The position numbers were made by a program, and so were the translations under genes. Below, piece by piece: positions 24,320-36,649 of a stretch of DNA of 64,000 nucleotides. The notes under the pieces were generated by a model. The model saw only the letters and a program-made list of their open reading frames with translations, did no database searches and was not told where the DNA came from. Source of the stretch: Thinopyrum elongatum (lineage: Eukaryota; Streptophyta; Magnoliopsida; Poales; Poaceae). How positions within the stretch are numbered: the stretch's first letter is position 1; each line of letters begins with the position of its first letter. The stretch is from NCBI GenBank assembly GCA_011799875.1, contig CM022297.1:517626929-517690928 (forward strand), written 5' to 3'.

Positions 24320-27300
24320 CTAGCTAATTGCTCCCACTTTCAATACATATCCAGATTGAGACTTAGAGTCATCCGAATCGAACTCTTTATCACCTCCATA
24401 ACCGAGAAACATTTCCTTAGTCCTCTTACGTAACTAAGGATAATTTTGACCGTTGTCCAGCGATCCACTCCTGGATCACCATTGTACCCCCTTGCCAAAC
24501 TCATGGCAAGGCACACAACAGGTCTGGAACACAGCATGGCATACTTTATAGAACCTATGGCTGAGGCATAGGGAATGACTTTCATTCTCTCTCTATCTTC
24601 TGTCGTGGTCGGGCTTTGTGACTTACTCAACTTCACACCTTGCAATACAGGCAAGAACCCTTTCTTTGACTGATCCATTTGAACTTCTTCCAAATTTTGC
24701 CAAGGTATGTGCTTTGTGAAAGTCCTATTAAGCGTCTCGATCTATCCCTATAGATCTTGAGGCCCAATATGTAAGTAGCTTCATCGAGGTCTTTTCATTG
24801 AAAATTTCTTATTCAAGTACCCTTTTATGCTCTCCAGAAATTGTATATCATTTCCAATCAACAATATGTCATCCACATATAATATCAGAAATGCTACAGA
24901 GCTCCCACTCAATTTCTTGTAAATACAGGCTTCACCGTAAGTCTGTATAAAACCATATGCTTTGATCACCTCATCAAAGCGTATATTCCAACTCCGAGAT
25001 GCTTGCACCAGTCCATAGATGGATCGCTGGAGCTTGCATGCTTTGTCAGCACCTTTAGGATCGACAAAACCTTCTGGTTGCATCATATACAACTCTTCTT
25101 TAAGAAATCCATTAAGGAATGCAGTTTTGACGTCCATTTGCCAGATTTCATAATCATAAAATGTGGCAACTGCTAACATGATTCGGACAGACTTAAGCAT
25201 CGCTACGGGTGAGAAAGTCTCATTGTAGTCAACTCCTTGAACTTGTCGAAAACCTTTCACGACAAGTCAAGCTTTATAGACAGTGATATTACCATCCGCG
25301 TCCGTCTTCCTCTTGAAGATCCATTTATTTTCAATGGCCTGCCGATCATCGGGCAAGTCCACCAAAGTCAACACTTTGTTCTCATACATGGATCCTATCT
25401 CAGATTTCATGGCCTCAAACCATTTATCGGAATCTGGGCTCATCATAGCTTCTTCATAGTTCGTAGGTTCACCGTTGTCTAACAGCATGACTTCCAGGAT
25501 AGGATTACCGTACCACTCTGGTGCGGAACGTGTTCTGGTCGACCTACGAGGTTCTGTAGTAACTTGATCCGAAGTTTCATGATCATTATGATTAGCTTCC
25601 TCTCTAGTTGGTGTAGGCATCACGGGAACAGTTTTCTCTGATGTGCTACTTTCCAATTCGAGAGAAGGTATAATTACCTCATCAAGTTCTACTTTCCTCC
25701 CACTCACTTCTTTCGAGAGAAACTCCTTCTCTAGAAAGGACCCATTCTTGGCAACAAAGATCTTGCCTTTGGATCTGTGGTAGAAGGTGTACCCAATAGT
25801 TTTCTTAGGGTATCCTATGAAGGCGCACTTCTCCGATTTGGGTTTGATCTTATCAGGCTGAAGCCTTTTGACATAAGCGTCGTATCCCCAAACTTTTAAG
25901 AAATGACAGCTTAGGTTTCTTGCCAAACCACAGTTCATACGGTGTCGTCTCAACGGATTTAGACGGTGCCCTATTTAATGTGAATGCGGCTGTCTCTAAT
26001 GCATAACCTCAAAATGATAAAGGCAAATCGATAAGAGACATCATAGAACGCACCATATCTAATAAAGTACGGTTACGACGTTCGGACACACCATTACGCT
26101 GTGGTGTTCCAGGTGGCGTGAGTTGTGAAACAATTCCACATTGTTTTAAATGAAGGCCAAACTCGTAACTCAAATATTTGCCTCCGCGATCAGATCGTAG
26201 AAACTTTATTTTCTTGTTACGATGATTCTCCACTTCACTCTGAAATTCCTTGAACTTTTCAAATGTTTCAGACTTGTGTTTCATCAAGTAGATATATCCA
26301 TACCTACTTAAATCATCTGTGAAGGTCAGAAAATAACGATACCCGCCGCGTGCCTCAACACTCATCGGACCGGATACATCAGTATGTATTTTTTCCAATA
26401 AGTCATTAGCTCGCTCCATTGTTCTGGAGAACGGTGTTTTAGTCATCTTACCCATGAGGCATGGTTCGCAAGTATCAAATGATTCATAATCAAGTGAATC
26501 CAAAAGTCCTTCAGCATGGAGTTTCTTCATGCTCTCTATACCAATATGACCTAAACGGCAGTGCCACAAGTATGTTGCACTATCATTATCAACTTTGCAT
26601 CTTTTGTAATCAATATTATGAATATGTGTATCACTACGATCGAGATTCAATAAACCATTCACATTGGGTGTATGACCATAGAAGGTTTTATTCATGTAAA
26701 CAGAACAACAATTATTCTCTGACTTAGATGAATAACCGTATTGCAATAAACACGATCTAATCATGTTCATGCTCAACACAAACACGAAATAACATTTATT
26801 TAGGTCTAAAACTAATCCTGAAGGTAGATATAGAGGTAGCGTGCCCACGGCGATCACATCGACCTTGGAACCATTCCCGACGTGCATCGTCACCTCGTCC
26901 TTAGCCAATCTTCGTTTATTCCGCAACTCTTGTTTCGAGTTACAAGTATGAGCAACCGAACTAGTATCAAATACCCAGGCGCTACTACGAGCATTGGTAA
27001 GAAACACATCAATAACATGTATATCAAATATACCTTTGTTCACTTTGTCATCCTTCTTATCCGCCAAGTATTTGGGGCAGTTCCGCTTCCAAGGACCATT
27101 TCCTTTGCAGTAGAAGCACTCAGTTTCAGGCTTGGGCCCAGCTTTGGGCTTCTTCACGAGAGCAACAACTTGCTTGCCATTCTTCTTGAAGTCCCTTTCT
27201 TTCCCTTGCCCTTTTTCTTAAAACTAGTGGTCTTGTTAACCATCAACACTTGATGCTCCTTTTTGCTTTCTACCTCCACTGATTTCAACATCGCAAAGAG

Positions 27301-27836
27301 CTTGGGAATCATTTTCGTCATCCCTTGCATATTATAGTTCATCACAAAGCTCTATTAGTTTGGTGATAGTGACTAGAGAACTCTATCAATCACTATCTTA
27401 TCTGGAGGATTAGCTCCCGCTTGATTCAAGTGATTGTAGTACCCAGACATTCTGAGCACATGCTCACTGGCTGAGCTATTCTCCTCCATCTTGTAGGCAA
27501 AGTACTTGTAAGAGGTCTCATACCTCTCAACCTGGGCATGAGCCTGAAATACCAATTTCAGCTCTTGGAACATCTCATATGTTCCATGGCGTTCAAAACG
27601 TCTTTGGAGCCCTGTTCTAAGCCATAAAGCATGGTGCACTAAACTATCAAGTAGTCATCATATCGAGCTTGCCAAATGTTCATAACGTCTGCATCAGCTC
27701 CTACAACAGGTCTGTCACCTAGAGGTGCATCAAGGACATAATTCTTCTGTGCAGCAATGAGGATAATCCTCAGGTTACGGACCCAGTCCGCATTATTGCT
27801 ACCATCATCTTTCAACTTAGTTTTCTCTAGGAACAT
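24320..27836 (-). pseudogene. Copia polyprotein remnant, copy 2 (gag, protease, integrase, RT, RNase H)
   Basis: Gag starts at 27836 (MFLEKTKLKDDGSN) and runs in three frames to 27154. The zinc knuckle near 27110 reads CFYCKGNGPWKRNC: the expected His is Pro, so one zinc ligand is lost. The protease motif near 26965 reads WVFDTSS, where the catalytic DTG has become DTS. Integrase is in a 382-residue frame (27157-26009), with WHCRLGH, CEPCLMGK, HTDV, LRSDRG and NGVSERRN. It is followed by 25953-25267 and by reverse transcriptase 25260-24781, with MQPEGF and an intact YVDDILLIGND. RNase H (24693-24320) is shortened. Not functional as a whole. Confidence 0.9.
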
Positions 27837-29088
27837 ATCAAAAATAGGGGAGCTACATCGCGAGCTATTGATCTACAACATAATTTGCAAATACTATCAG
27901 GACTACGTTCATGATAAATTAAGTTCAATTAATCAAATTACTAATGAACTCCAACTTAAATTAACATCCCTCAAGTTATCTAAGTGATACATGATCCAAA
28001 TCAACTAACCCATGTCCGATCATCACATGAGATGGGGTAGTCATCAATGGTGAACATCTCTATGTTGATCATATCTACTATATGACTCACGTTCAACCTT
28101 TTGGTCTCCAGTGTTCCGAGACCATGTCTGTACATGCTAGGATCGTCAAGTTTAACCCAAATATTCCGCATGTGTAAATCTGGCTTACACCCGTTGTATG
28201 TGAACATAGAGTCTATCACACCCGATCATCACGAGGTGCTTCGAAACGATGAACTTTAGCAACGGTGCATACTCGGGGAGAACACTTTCATCTTAAAATT
28301 TAGTGAAGGGATCATCTTATAATGCTACCATCGTTCTAAGCAAAATAAGATGCATAAAGGATAAACATCACATGCAATCAAAATATGTGACATGATATGG
28401 CCATCATCATCTTGTGCTTTTGATCTCCATCTCCAAAGCATCGTCATGATCTCCATCATCACCGGCTCGACATCTTGATCTCCATCGTTGCGTCGGGGTC
28501 GTCTCGCCAACTATTGCTACTACAACTATTGCTAACGCATAGCGATAAAGTAAAGCAATTACATGGCGCTTGCATTTCATACAATAATTAAGAGACAACC
28601 CTAAGGCTCCTGCCGGTTATCGATATTACAAAACATGATCATCTCATACATCAACATATATCACATCATATCTTGACCATATCACATCACAACATGACCT
28701 GCAAAAACAAGTTAGACGTCCTCTACTTTGTTGTTGCAAGTTTTACGTGGCTGCTATGGGCTTCTAGCAAGAACCGTTCTTAACTACGCAAAAACTACAA
28801 CGGTGATTATCAAGTTTGATGTTTTAACCTTCTTCAAGGACCGGCCGTAGTCAAATTCGATTCAACTAAAGTAGGAGAAACAGACACCCGCCAGCCACCT
28901 TTATGCAAAACAACTTGCATGTGAGTCGGTGGAACCGGTCTCATGTGCGTGGACATGTAAGGTTGGTCCGGGCCGCTTCATCCCACAATACCGCCGAATC
29001 AAAATAAGACGTTGGTGATAAGCAGTGTGACCATCACCGCCCACGACTCCTTTGTGTTCTACTCGTGCATATCATCTACGCATAGACC

Positions 29089-29103
29089 TGGCTCGGATGC
29101 CAC
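29089..29103 (-). other. tRNA primer binding site of Copia copy 2
   Basis: The minus strand next to the 5' LTR reads GTGGCATCCGAGCC, a degenerate initiator-Met tRNA complement at the same offset as in copy 1. Confidence 0.7.
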
Positions 29104-30881
29104 TGTTGGGGAACGTTGCATGGAAAACAAAAAAAATTCAACACACACGCAAGATCTATCCATGGAGACGCATAGCTACGAGAGGGGAGACTATGTCTAT
29201 GTACCCTCATAGACCGTTTAGCGGAAGCGTTTATCAACGCGGTTGATGTAGTCGTACACCTTCACGATCCACCCGATCAAGTACCGAACGTACGGCACCT
29301 CCGCGTTCAGCACACGTTCAGCTCGATGACGTCCTCGCCTTCTTGATCCAGCAAGACAGGCGAAGTAGTAGATGAGTTCCGGCAGCACGACGGCGTGGTG
29401 ACGGTGGTGATGCAACTATCTCCATAGGGCTTCGGCGAGCACTACGAAAATATGACCGAGAATGAACTAGAGGGAGAGGGGCGCCGCACACGGCTAGGGA
29501 ATCGTGGTGTGTGTTGCCCCTCTCCCTCCTCTCATATATATAGGTGGAGGGGGGAGGGGAGGCAGCCCTAGGGCGCCCCCAAAAGGGCCGGCGGCCAGCC
29601 CTAGTGGCCAGCCCTAGGTGCGCGTCCCTTCCTTTCTTGGCGCTTGGGGAGAAGGCAGGAGGGGAGGCGCCCCCCCCCCCCCCCCCTTCCTTTCTCTCAT
29701 GTGGAGGGGAAGGTATAGGAGTGGCTAGCCCTCCTTCCTTTCCTTCCCTAGGGCTGCCTGCCATGAGGAGGGGCGTGCCAGCCCTATGTGGGCTGGTGTG
29801 CTCTCCTCGTTGGCCCAACAAGCCCAATAACTCCCCGTGGCCTCCCGGAACCCCTTCCAGTACTCCGATAAAACTCCGGTGCATTCCGAAACCTTTTCGG
29901 AGACCAAATAGTATCGTCCTATATATCAATCTTTACCTACGGACCATTCCGGAGCTCCACGTCATGTTCGTGATCTCATCCGGGACTCCGAACAACATTC
30001 GGTCACCAACTCACATAACTCATATAATACTATATCGTCAACGAACGTTAAGTGTGCGAACCCTACGGGTTCGAGAATGATGTAGACATGACAGAGACGC
30101 CTCTCCGGTCCATAACCAATAGCGGGACCTGGATGCCCATATTGGTTCCTACATATTCTACGAAGATCTTTATCGGTCGAACCTTTATGACAACATGTGT
30201 AATTCCCTTTGTCTGTCGGTATGTTACTTGCCCGAGATTCGATCGTCGATATCTCCGTACCTAGTTCAATCTCGTTACCGGCAAGTCTCTTTACTCATTC
30301 CGTAATACATCATCTCGTAACTAACTCCTTAGTCACTTTGCTTGCAAACTTCTTGTGATGTTGTATTACCGAGAGGGCCCAGAGATACCTCTCCGATACA
30401 CGGAGCGAAAAATCCCAATCTCGATTCACGCCAATTCAACAGACACCTTCGGAGATACCTGTAGAGCATCTTTATGATCACCCAGTTACGTTGTGATGTT
30501 TGATAGCACACAAGGTATTCCTCCGGTATCCGGGAGTTGCATGATCTCATGGTCGAAGGAACATGTATTTGACATTAAGAAAGCAGTAGCAATAAACTGA
30601 ATGATCATATGCTAAGCTAACGGATGGGTCTTGTCCATCACATCATTCTGATCCCGTTATCAAATGACAACACATGTCTATGGTTAGGAAACCTTAACCA
30701 TCTTTGATCAACGAGCTAGTCTAGTAGAGGCTTAGTAGGGACACGGTATTTGTTTATGTATCCACACATGTATTTAAGTTTCCGATCAATACAATTCTAG
30801 CATGAATAATAAACCTTTATCATGAATAAGGAAATATAATAATAACAACTTTATTATTGCCTCTAGGGCATATTTCCATCA
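29104..30881 (-). repeat. 5' LTR of Copia copy 2, 1778 bp
   Basis: It is homologous to 22299-24054. It has a run of about seventeen C residues near 29670-29686, at a position that is variable among the LTRs here. A small deletion near 30648 removes one arm of the CATCATTCTCC…GATGATGTGATC inverted repeat that the other LTRs keep. Confidence 0.92.
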
Positions 30882-30916
30882 CCTATCTCTATCCTAAACA
30901 CAATATACTTCTAACA

Positions 30917-31998
30917 AATACAACTTGTAAAACATAACTATGATATGGAGTCGGAGTTCACCACTTCCTCCTCGGGCCCTTCCTCTTGAGGTCCCTAGAG
31001 TAGTGGTAGTACACCTCAGTGTAGGCGTCGGTGGTAGTGCCACTGTCGGATGAGGAGGACGAGGACGAGGAGGGTAGCCTGGCAAGCTACGGGGGCTGCT
31101 CCTTCATGAGGGGCCGAGTTTTTCGCCGCTTTGGTTGCCCACTGCCTGGCAAGCTGCTCAAACTTCTCGATGACCAGCTGCAATGCCTTGGCATTTGTGC
31201 AGCAGCGACGACAAGCGTCGGGCTCCGCCGAAGTCAAGGAGTTGCGGATGACGTCACGGACGAGATCATTCTCCTAGTCGGCAGACAACACAATAGACAC
31301 AGATCCATGACCCGCAGCCGGCCCGACTAGATCCTGGTTTGCGCTGCCCTCTGCCTTACGTGACGAGTGACCCACGCCTCTGATTTGAGGAGCAGCGGTT
31401 GCGCGCTCAGCGGTTCTGGCACGAGCCCCAACGTAGTCCGAGAGGAGAAGGGAGTGCAGGTGTCGGGCACCCTGGTCGGCCTGCCACCTCACCGGGGAGG
31501 GAGCGGACCGACCCGGTCTGACGCGAAGCTTGAGCTTCTCCTCCTGGCCACCGCGAAGGGCGCATAGCTCGAGCTCCCTCCCCTCTCCATCCGCAACCGG
31601 TGGAGGGTGATGCATGGGGCGAGCTCCTCATCGTCCGGGGCGGAGATTGAATCCTCCTTGGCAAGAGCATCCCATTCAATGGGGTCGGACTCACTGCTTG
31701 AACCGGCCATGGGGGCGGGAGGAGGGAACTGATGGGGAAGGGAACGAAGCGAGTCGTCGAGGGTTAGGCTAATGTTTGTTCTATGTGGGAATGAATTAGA
31801 GTTCATGTAGGATCGGGATGGGGTAGCTTGGGCCAGTCTGGCATGATGTCTGCTGAGTTTAAGGGTGCTAGACAACCGGGGCATTTGGCCAAGATTTAAA
31901 GGGTCCATTTGGTGTTTTTCTAATCCGGGTAGAGTCTGGCATGTCCACCCAACAAATGGGGAAATAATGGTGATAGTTGTTGAATTTCTAACAACTAA
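30917..31998 (-). pseudogene. GC-rich coding relic, probably from a non-autonomous DNA element
   Basis: On the minus strand a start at 31710 reads MAGSSSESDPIEWDALAKED and continues acidic and Ser-rich. Scattered frames run to about 30975, ending in YYHYSRDLKRKGPRRKW. Stops and frame changes interrupt it. I do not recognise the protein. It lies beside two Harbinger-like elements with similar small acidic reading frames (32454-32954 and 61126-61527), so a transposon origin is likely. A short hairpin, AGTTGTT…AACAACT, spans 31975-31997. Confidence 0.4.
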
Positions 31999-33171
31999 GA
32001 GCATCTACAGTCGGGCGCCCCAAACCCGCCTCAAATGCCAGGGCGAACGGCTCGGTCACTGGCCGGTCACAAAAATTGACTCGGATTGGCTCCTTAAACG
32101 GGCCTCAAACACCCGGGCAAACCGGCACGTCTCATATCTAGCCCAAATACGAGACGAATATGGGGGCGCCCAGGCTCTTCGGACTGACGATGGAACCCAC
32201 ACGGAATCGCCCAGAAACCCGGCGGTCCGACGGACGTCTCCTCCGGTGGGGGTGTGAACGCCACGTGGCGTCGCTCCGGCTCGCCGCCCGAGGCCAAATT
32301 CAGCTATTTAAGCTGGTCGGCGTCCCCCAACCCTAGCCACATCCACCTCCTCCCTCGCTGCGCCGCCAGCTCGAGCCCATCCACCTCTCTCCCGCTCCGC
32401 CGCTCTTCCCACGCTCTATGGCTTCGCCATGGTTCGGCAAAAGATAATCACGTATGCTATGCTCACGCCGGAGTGTTGGTTCTAGATTGAGCAGGAGATC
32501 CGAGCGAGGCGCGTGCGCCGCCCGCATCGCTGCCGGGCTGCCTCCGGACTCGCTGGAGCCGGAGGAGGAGCATGTAGAGGAGGACGAGGGAGAGGAGCAT
32601 CAGCCGGCTCTGATGAAGGTGGCGGATCCGGAGGAGAACGAGGCAGAGCAGCCGGAGGAGGAGCTGGCGCCGGCTCCGGGCTTCAGTATGGAGGCTGCGG
32701 AGGCGGAGTTCGCGGTTGTCCAAGCGGCCGAGATGGCGAAGCAGCAGGCCATCTCGGAGTCCATCCAAGATGAGACCTATGTGGAGGTCAACCGGCAGTT
32801 CATCTGGCAGGAACGAACGGCGACCGGTGCGCTCTTCGACAAGGTTGAAGCGGAGATGGATGCGGAGACCGACATGGAGGAGCCGGAGCTGCGGCTGCCG
32901 TCCAAGTACCCGGAGCCGCGCACGGAGATAGTGGACATCTCCGACGAAGATTAAGTTAGTATAAGTCATTGATCTACGTAACACGTCGATTTCATCGTTT
33001 GCATGTTTTTGTGTGGATTTAAGGCTTCTAGTACGAGGTACCCGGATGCAAATTTAAGGTGCGGCAGGTCACCGTCCACCAACACGCCCTGACACATCCG
33101 TGAAAGATTGAAGGGTCGAATTTGCTGTCCGCGGCTGTAGCCGCCGCAGCCGCCGCAGGTTGTAGATGCTC
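31999..33171 (+). mobile_element. PIF/Harbinger-like non-autonomous DNA transposon, 1173 bp
   Basis: The ends are GAGCATCTACA and TGTAGATGCTC, an 11-bp perfect terminal inverted repeat of the PIF/Harbinger type. Flanking trinucleotides are TAA (31996-31998) and TCA (33172-33174), one mismatch from a 3-bp target duplication. No transposase is encoded; a single acidic reading frame is carried inside. Confidence 0.65.
32454..32954 (+). pseudogene. Acidic reading frame carried by the Harbinger-like element
   Basis: The open frame encodes an extremely Glu-rich protein (EEEHVEEDEGEEHQPAL near the N-terminal third) ending in EPRTEIVDISDED before a TAA at 32952. Just upstream a related frame begins at 32418 (MASPWFGK, then a stop), and another reads MLTPECWF followed by a stop. 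An older longer frame has therefore been broken. No domain is recognised. The acidic end resembles the tails of small proteins in other Harbinger-type elements in this window. Confidence 0.45.
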
Positions 33172-33798
33172 TCACAACCACGGCGCATGCACTCCGGTCG
33201 CCCAAGTCAGTCTCATACAATGTGTTAGGTAGCTTTCGGGTCATCGACCGGCCGATTGCACTCTGGAACGTGTTAGCCCTCCGTTGGTCCACCTGTCGGC
33301 CGAGACACGGTCCACACATCCGTATCACAAACAGGGCCGGCGGGGCTGAGATGATCACAACATATCGACAAACAACCACCGGAGGTTCGTGCGTGTTTCT
33401 AAATAGTATAATCCAGAGCTCGATCTCCGTGGAGATCGCCTCGGCGCATGTCGTGACTCCGATGGCCTGCACGTACACCGCTGCAGGCTAGCCGAAGGTA
33501 GCATGCACACACGTCTCGTACGCTGTGGCCGGCGGTGCATCGGTCTCGCGTGACGTCAAAATTAGCCTCAAAAACACATTAGGCCCTATATATAGATAGA
33601 AGGAGTGTATAACTAGCTACATCTGTAGGTTTCAATTATGATGATGGGCATTGTGCCACGTAGAAAAACTTTTATTATATGTCCGTGCTCCATCGCGGAA
33701 AAGGTCATCATCTACCCACTGATCTTATAGGCAAGTGAGGAAAAAATGTCATGTCAACATGTCACTCTGACTGCCTTGTCAATTGTCACGCACGTCAC
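33172..33798. other. Unassigned low-copy-looking DNA
   Basis: Mixed composition with no reading frame I would defend. A TATA-like CCCTATATATAG sits at 33582-33593, but no gene follows it. Positions 33781-33798 are the left copy of the target duplication of the SINE at 33799. Confidence 0.5.
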
Positions 33799-34073
33799 AT
33801 ATTAGGAGGACAGTGATATCTACAGCCCATCACGATTCAAATTCTGGTGCTCGCGTCATTTCTGAATTTATTTCAGAATTTTCAGCGATGCGTATTCAGT
33901 GGGAGGAGACATTCTCATCGAATACGGGGCGTTTATGATGAATTCGTCAATCTTATGATGATATGCCGGCTCAGTCTCTTGGAGGTACTAATATGACAAG
34001 GATCTGCATGTGTGTCCATAGGAATAAGTGTATGCTATGTATGGGCGTCTGCGTCTGTACTGCGTTTAAAAAA
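33799..34073 (+). mobile_element. SINE with an 18-bp perfect target duplication
   Basis: A 275-bp insertion ending in a short A-run (34068-34073) is flanked by AATTGTCACGCACGTCAC at 33781-33798 and 34074-34091. Near its 5' end, GATTCAAATTC (about 33835) resembles a tRNA-type B box; the A box is degenerate. The tail GGGCGTCTGCGTCTGTACTG is one I know from grass SINEs. No coding capacity. Transcription by RNA polymerase III is the family's usual mode; this copy's boxes look weak. Confidence 0.75.
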
Positions 34074-34091
34074 AATTGTCACGCACGTCAC

Positions 34092-36600
34092 GTACTGTGC
34101 ATGCAGCCGGCTCAGTTAAACCTACTCACGTACGACTTTTAGTGGGACGACCCTTTGCCACCGGGGGAGTGCCGGCTAAACCAAACTCCACTGTGTGCAC
34201 GGTCATGTGACAGGTCGGTGGTGGAAGCAACGGAGCAAGCACTGTGCGTGTGTTAATTGACTGATTAGTGCAACTGACGTCCTGTCATTTTTAGGTGTGA
34301 CGATGGACTCCTCTGCTAACCGTCGACACACACGTGTTGCGTACCCGACGCGGAGCATCTACGCACGTAGTAGGAACCGTTCCACGCCCACCAGAAACAC
34401 CTAACTTTTCCATAACCGGCCGGCAGTTACGGACCCAGAAACTCTGGGCATGGCAGCGACCACGACGTACTGAGCCGGACAGATGGCTCGATCGATCGCG
34501 TTTCGGACGTATTGCTACGTGTCGATCCGATGGCAGTTCGTGAGCAAGTGTCACCGTACGTACGTGGCGAACGGCCGTGGAGGCTGGAGAGGAGCGCCGG
34601 CCATTGGACCGACCGGCCACTTGGCGGCGGAGCGTTGGTCGGGACGGGCCTCGGTGGGACACGCGGCGCCGTCGCAACGGGCGTCGCTGTGGGTGCGTGT
34701 TGGGCGTTGGCCGTGGCTGGGTGTGGCTAACGTACGTACGCACCGGCACCGCCGCGCGCGCCCATCGTTCAAATTGGAACGAAGGTTAGCTCGACGCGGC
34801 GGCAGGGCAGTGGCGCGGTCACACAGTGCCGGTGATCGGACTGGACGGCACCGGCAGCGGTGGTCGTACCGACCTCGGCAGGTGCACGCGGGACCCCACC
34901 GGCGCAACGCAACTACCACGACGTGGCCCGCCCAACGGCCCAACCAACCAACCAGCAACAACGGCCGATGCGCTCCGGTTACGATGCCGTTTCTGGCCCA
35001 GACCACCCGCGGCACCCCTGACGCCGCGCGCCGCATCCGTCCCCGGCCTCGTCGGAGACGACACGGCACGGCACGCGCGCCCTTCAACCGCCTCGCCTCG
35101 GCCCCCCGTCTTATCCTATCCTGCCTCGGTCACATGGTCGACGCCGGGCCAGGCCGGCCCCGCGAGCGCAGCACCGTGCGTGCGCCTGTCTGCCCTCGGC
35201 GAGTGCGACGCGCTTGCTCCCTAGCTTCTGTACGTTCGTCCGTCCGCTCCTGCTCGCAGCGGCGGGCACGTGATCGGTGCTCTGTATCTACGGGCGTACA
35301 CTGCATAGCCTCTGTACCCCGATGCTGTACGTGCATAGATATGGCACAGTGTTACTGCTGGTGCCACATGCATGACACAGATTGGCTCCATGCCTGTAAA
35401 CGGTGCATGCTGCTCGACTAACCGGCCGCGCCGATGATGGTACTACCTACTACGGAGTACACTGCGACCTGGTGCGTGCATGTTCGGTCCGTCCACTGCG
35501 CTGAGCCCTCGCACATGCGTGCATGCCCTGCCGAGCCCTGTGCGTCCATGTTCCTCCACATGCGCGCAGTGCAGTGCGGAGGACCCGGGGCATGGAGAAG
35601 ACCACCACAGTACGTACGTACCAGCAACTTGATGGAGAATTGATTAATTATAAAATAATTAAATAATGTGCATTGAACCAAGCTCAATCCGACTGCACTC
35701 CTACGCATATATACGTGGACATGAGTCACACGGTCGACATAGTATATCTGGATGGAGAGATACGCCTGACCTGACCTGACCTGTGGGACATAGTAGCCGG
35801 CGCTTGTCCGAAAAGCGTGGACGCATGCAGGAGACACGCACGGGCGCGCGCAATCAAATCTTCCATCTTTGATCGATGGACCTCGCGGCCTGCGGTTGGG
35901 GTTCCGCGATGGCGACGACAGCCTCGACAATGCGGATGCGCGGTCGATCTCGTCGGACAGCCGACACGCGCACAGCCCACCCTCCATCTGCCTCACCCTC
36001 CGCGTCCATGGCCAGGGCCACGGTGACGTTCGAGACGAGATCGACAACAATGCGGGTGCGCGGTCTCGTCGGCCGACAGAGGCATGCATGCATGCACGCG
36101 GCGCCCATCCTCAGGATGGAGCGCTCCGTGGGCGGCCCCCTGATGACGAGCTGTCGCCGAACGGCGGAGCACGGCGGGGTTGGTCGACTACACCGTCTCG
36201 ACAGCGGGATCCGGGCCGATGGCGACGGGGCCGGCCGGGGTGATCCATGTGTCGGCGACGCGCGGCGCCTGCTCGATCGGCTCGTACGCGGTTTCGATGG
36301 CCCGTGTCGGCTGACCTCGAACCCAGCGCGTCACCGACCACCGCACTATTTTTGAGAAGATGGATTGGAAAAGTGGTGTAGAGTAGCTTTTACGGACGCG
36401 CTTGTTTAACGAGGAAAGCCGGCCATTGCTGTACGTTGCTACGTCTGGCTTCTAGCGAGACAAAGCGTCCGCTCGCCACAAGGGACGTGGAAACGGGCCG
36501 GCCCAGTGGCGCTGTTCGCTCGATCGTTTTTCGTTCGTTCGTCTACTCGATTAAGAATTTTCTTTTCCTTGTCCTTTTTCTTTTTTTCTTTTTGTTATAT
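34092..36600. other. GC-rich region without an identifiable gene
   Basis: Positions 34560-35300 are strongly GC- and CpG-rich, rich in ACGT and CGTACG words. Long frames exist on both strands, but their residues are Arg/Pro/His/Cys-rich without domains, as expected from translating GC-rich noncoding DNA. Small tandem motifs: CTGAC x3-4 at about 35764-35780 and CATG runs at about 36082-36096. An imperfect duplicated segment (35918-35960 and 36042-36077) shares ATGCGG.TGCGCGGT and TCTCGTCGG. It could be a detached promoter or CpG-rich gene remnant. Confidence 0.45.
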
Positions 36601-36649
36601 TAAAAAATCCTAAGTACACATATTTAGAAAACAGGTAAGTTCGAATGTT

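Larger units (their letters stand above)
22299..30881 (-). mobile_element. Full-length BARE1/WIS/Angela-type Copia retrotransposon, copy 2
   Basis: This is an 8583-bp element with a perfect 5-bp target duplication, CCTAT (22294-22298 and 30882-30886). Layout is the same as copy 1: 5' LTR on the right, primer site, ~1.25-kb leader (27837-29088), polyprotein, purine tract (24055-24070), 3' LTR on the left. Reading frames are longer than in copy 1 but still broken. It inserted in the short Copia LTR 22145-30916. Confidence 0.95.
21861..30916 (-). mobile_element. Truncated Copia-type element with a ~184-bp LTR, split by Copia copy 2
   Basis: The LTR is 22145-22298 plus 30887-30916 (minus strand TGTTAGAAGTATATTG…TTTTCTACA), with TG…CA ends and a TATATATA box. 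Directly inside lies a primer site (22132-22143, minus strand TGTATCAGAGCC), close to the initiator-Met tRNA complement. About 280 bp of leader follow (22131 down to ~21861) before the element is cut off next to a gypsy LTR fragment. No coding region remains. Confidence 0.7.

Noticed and set aside
34483..35421. 312-codon open frame on the + strand in GC-rich DNA
   Set aside because: Arg/His/Cys-rich with no domain, and frames of similar length exist on the opposite strand. Typical of GC-rich noncoding DNA.
35418..36089. 223-codon minus-strand open frame
   Set aside because: No recognisable motif and composition that follows the DNA rather than a protein; no splice or start context to support it.
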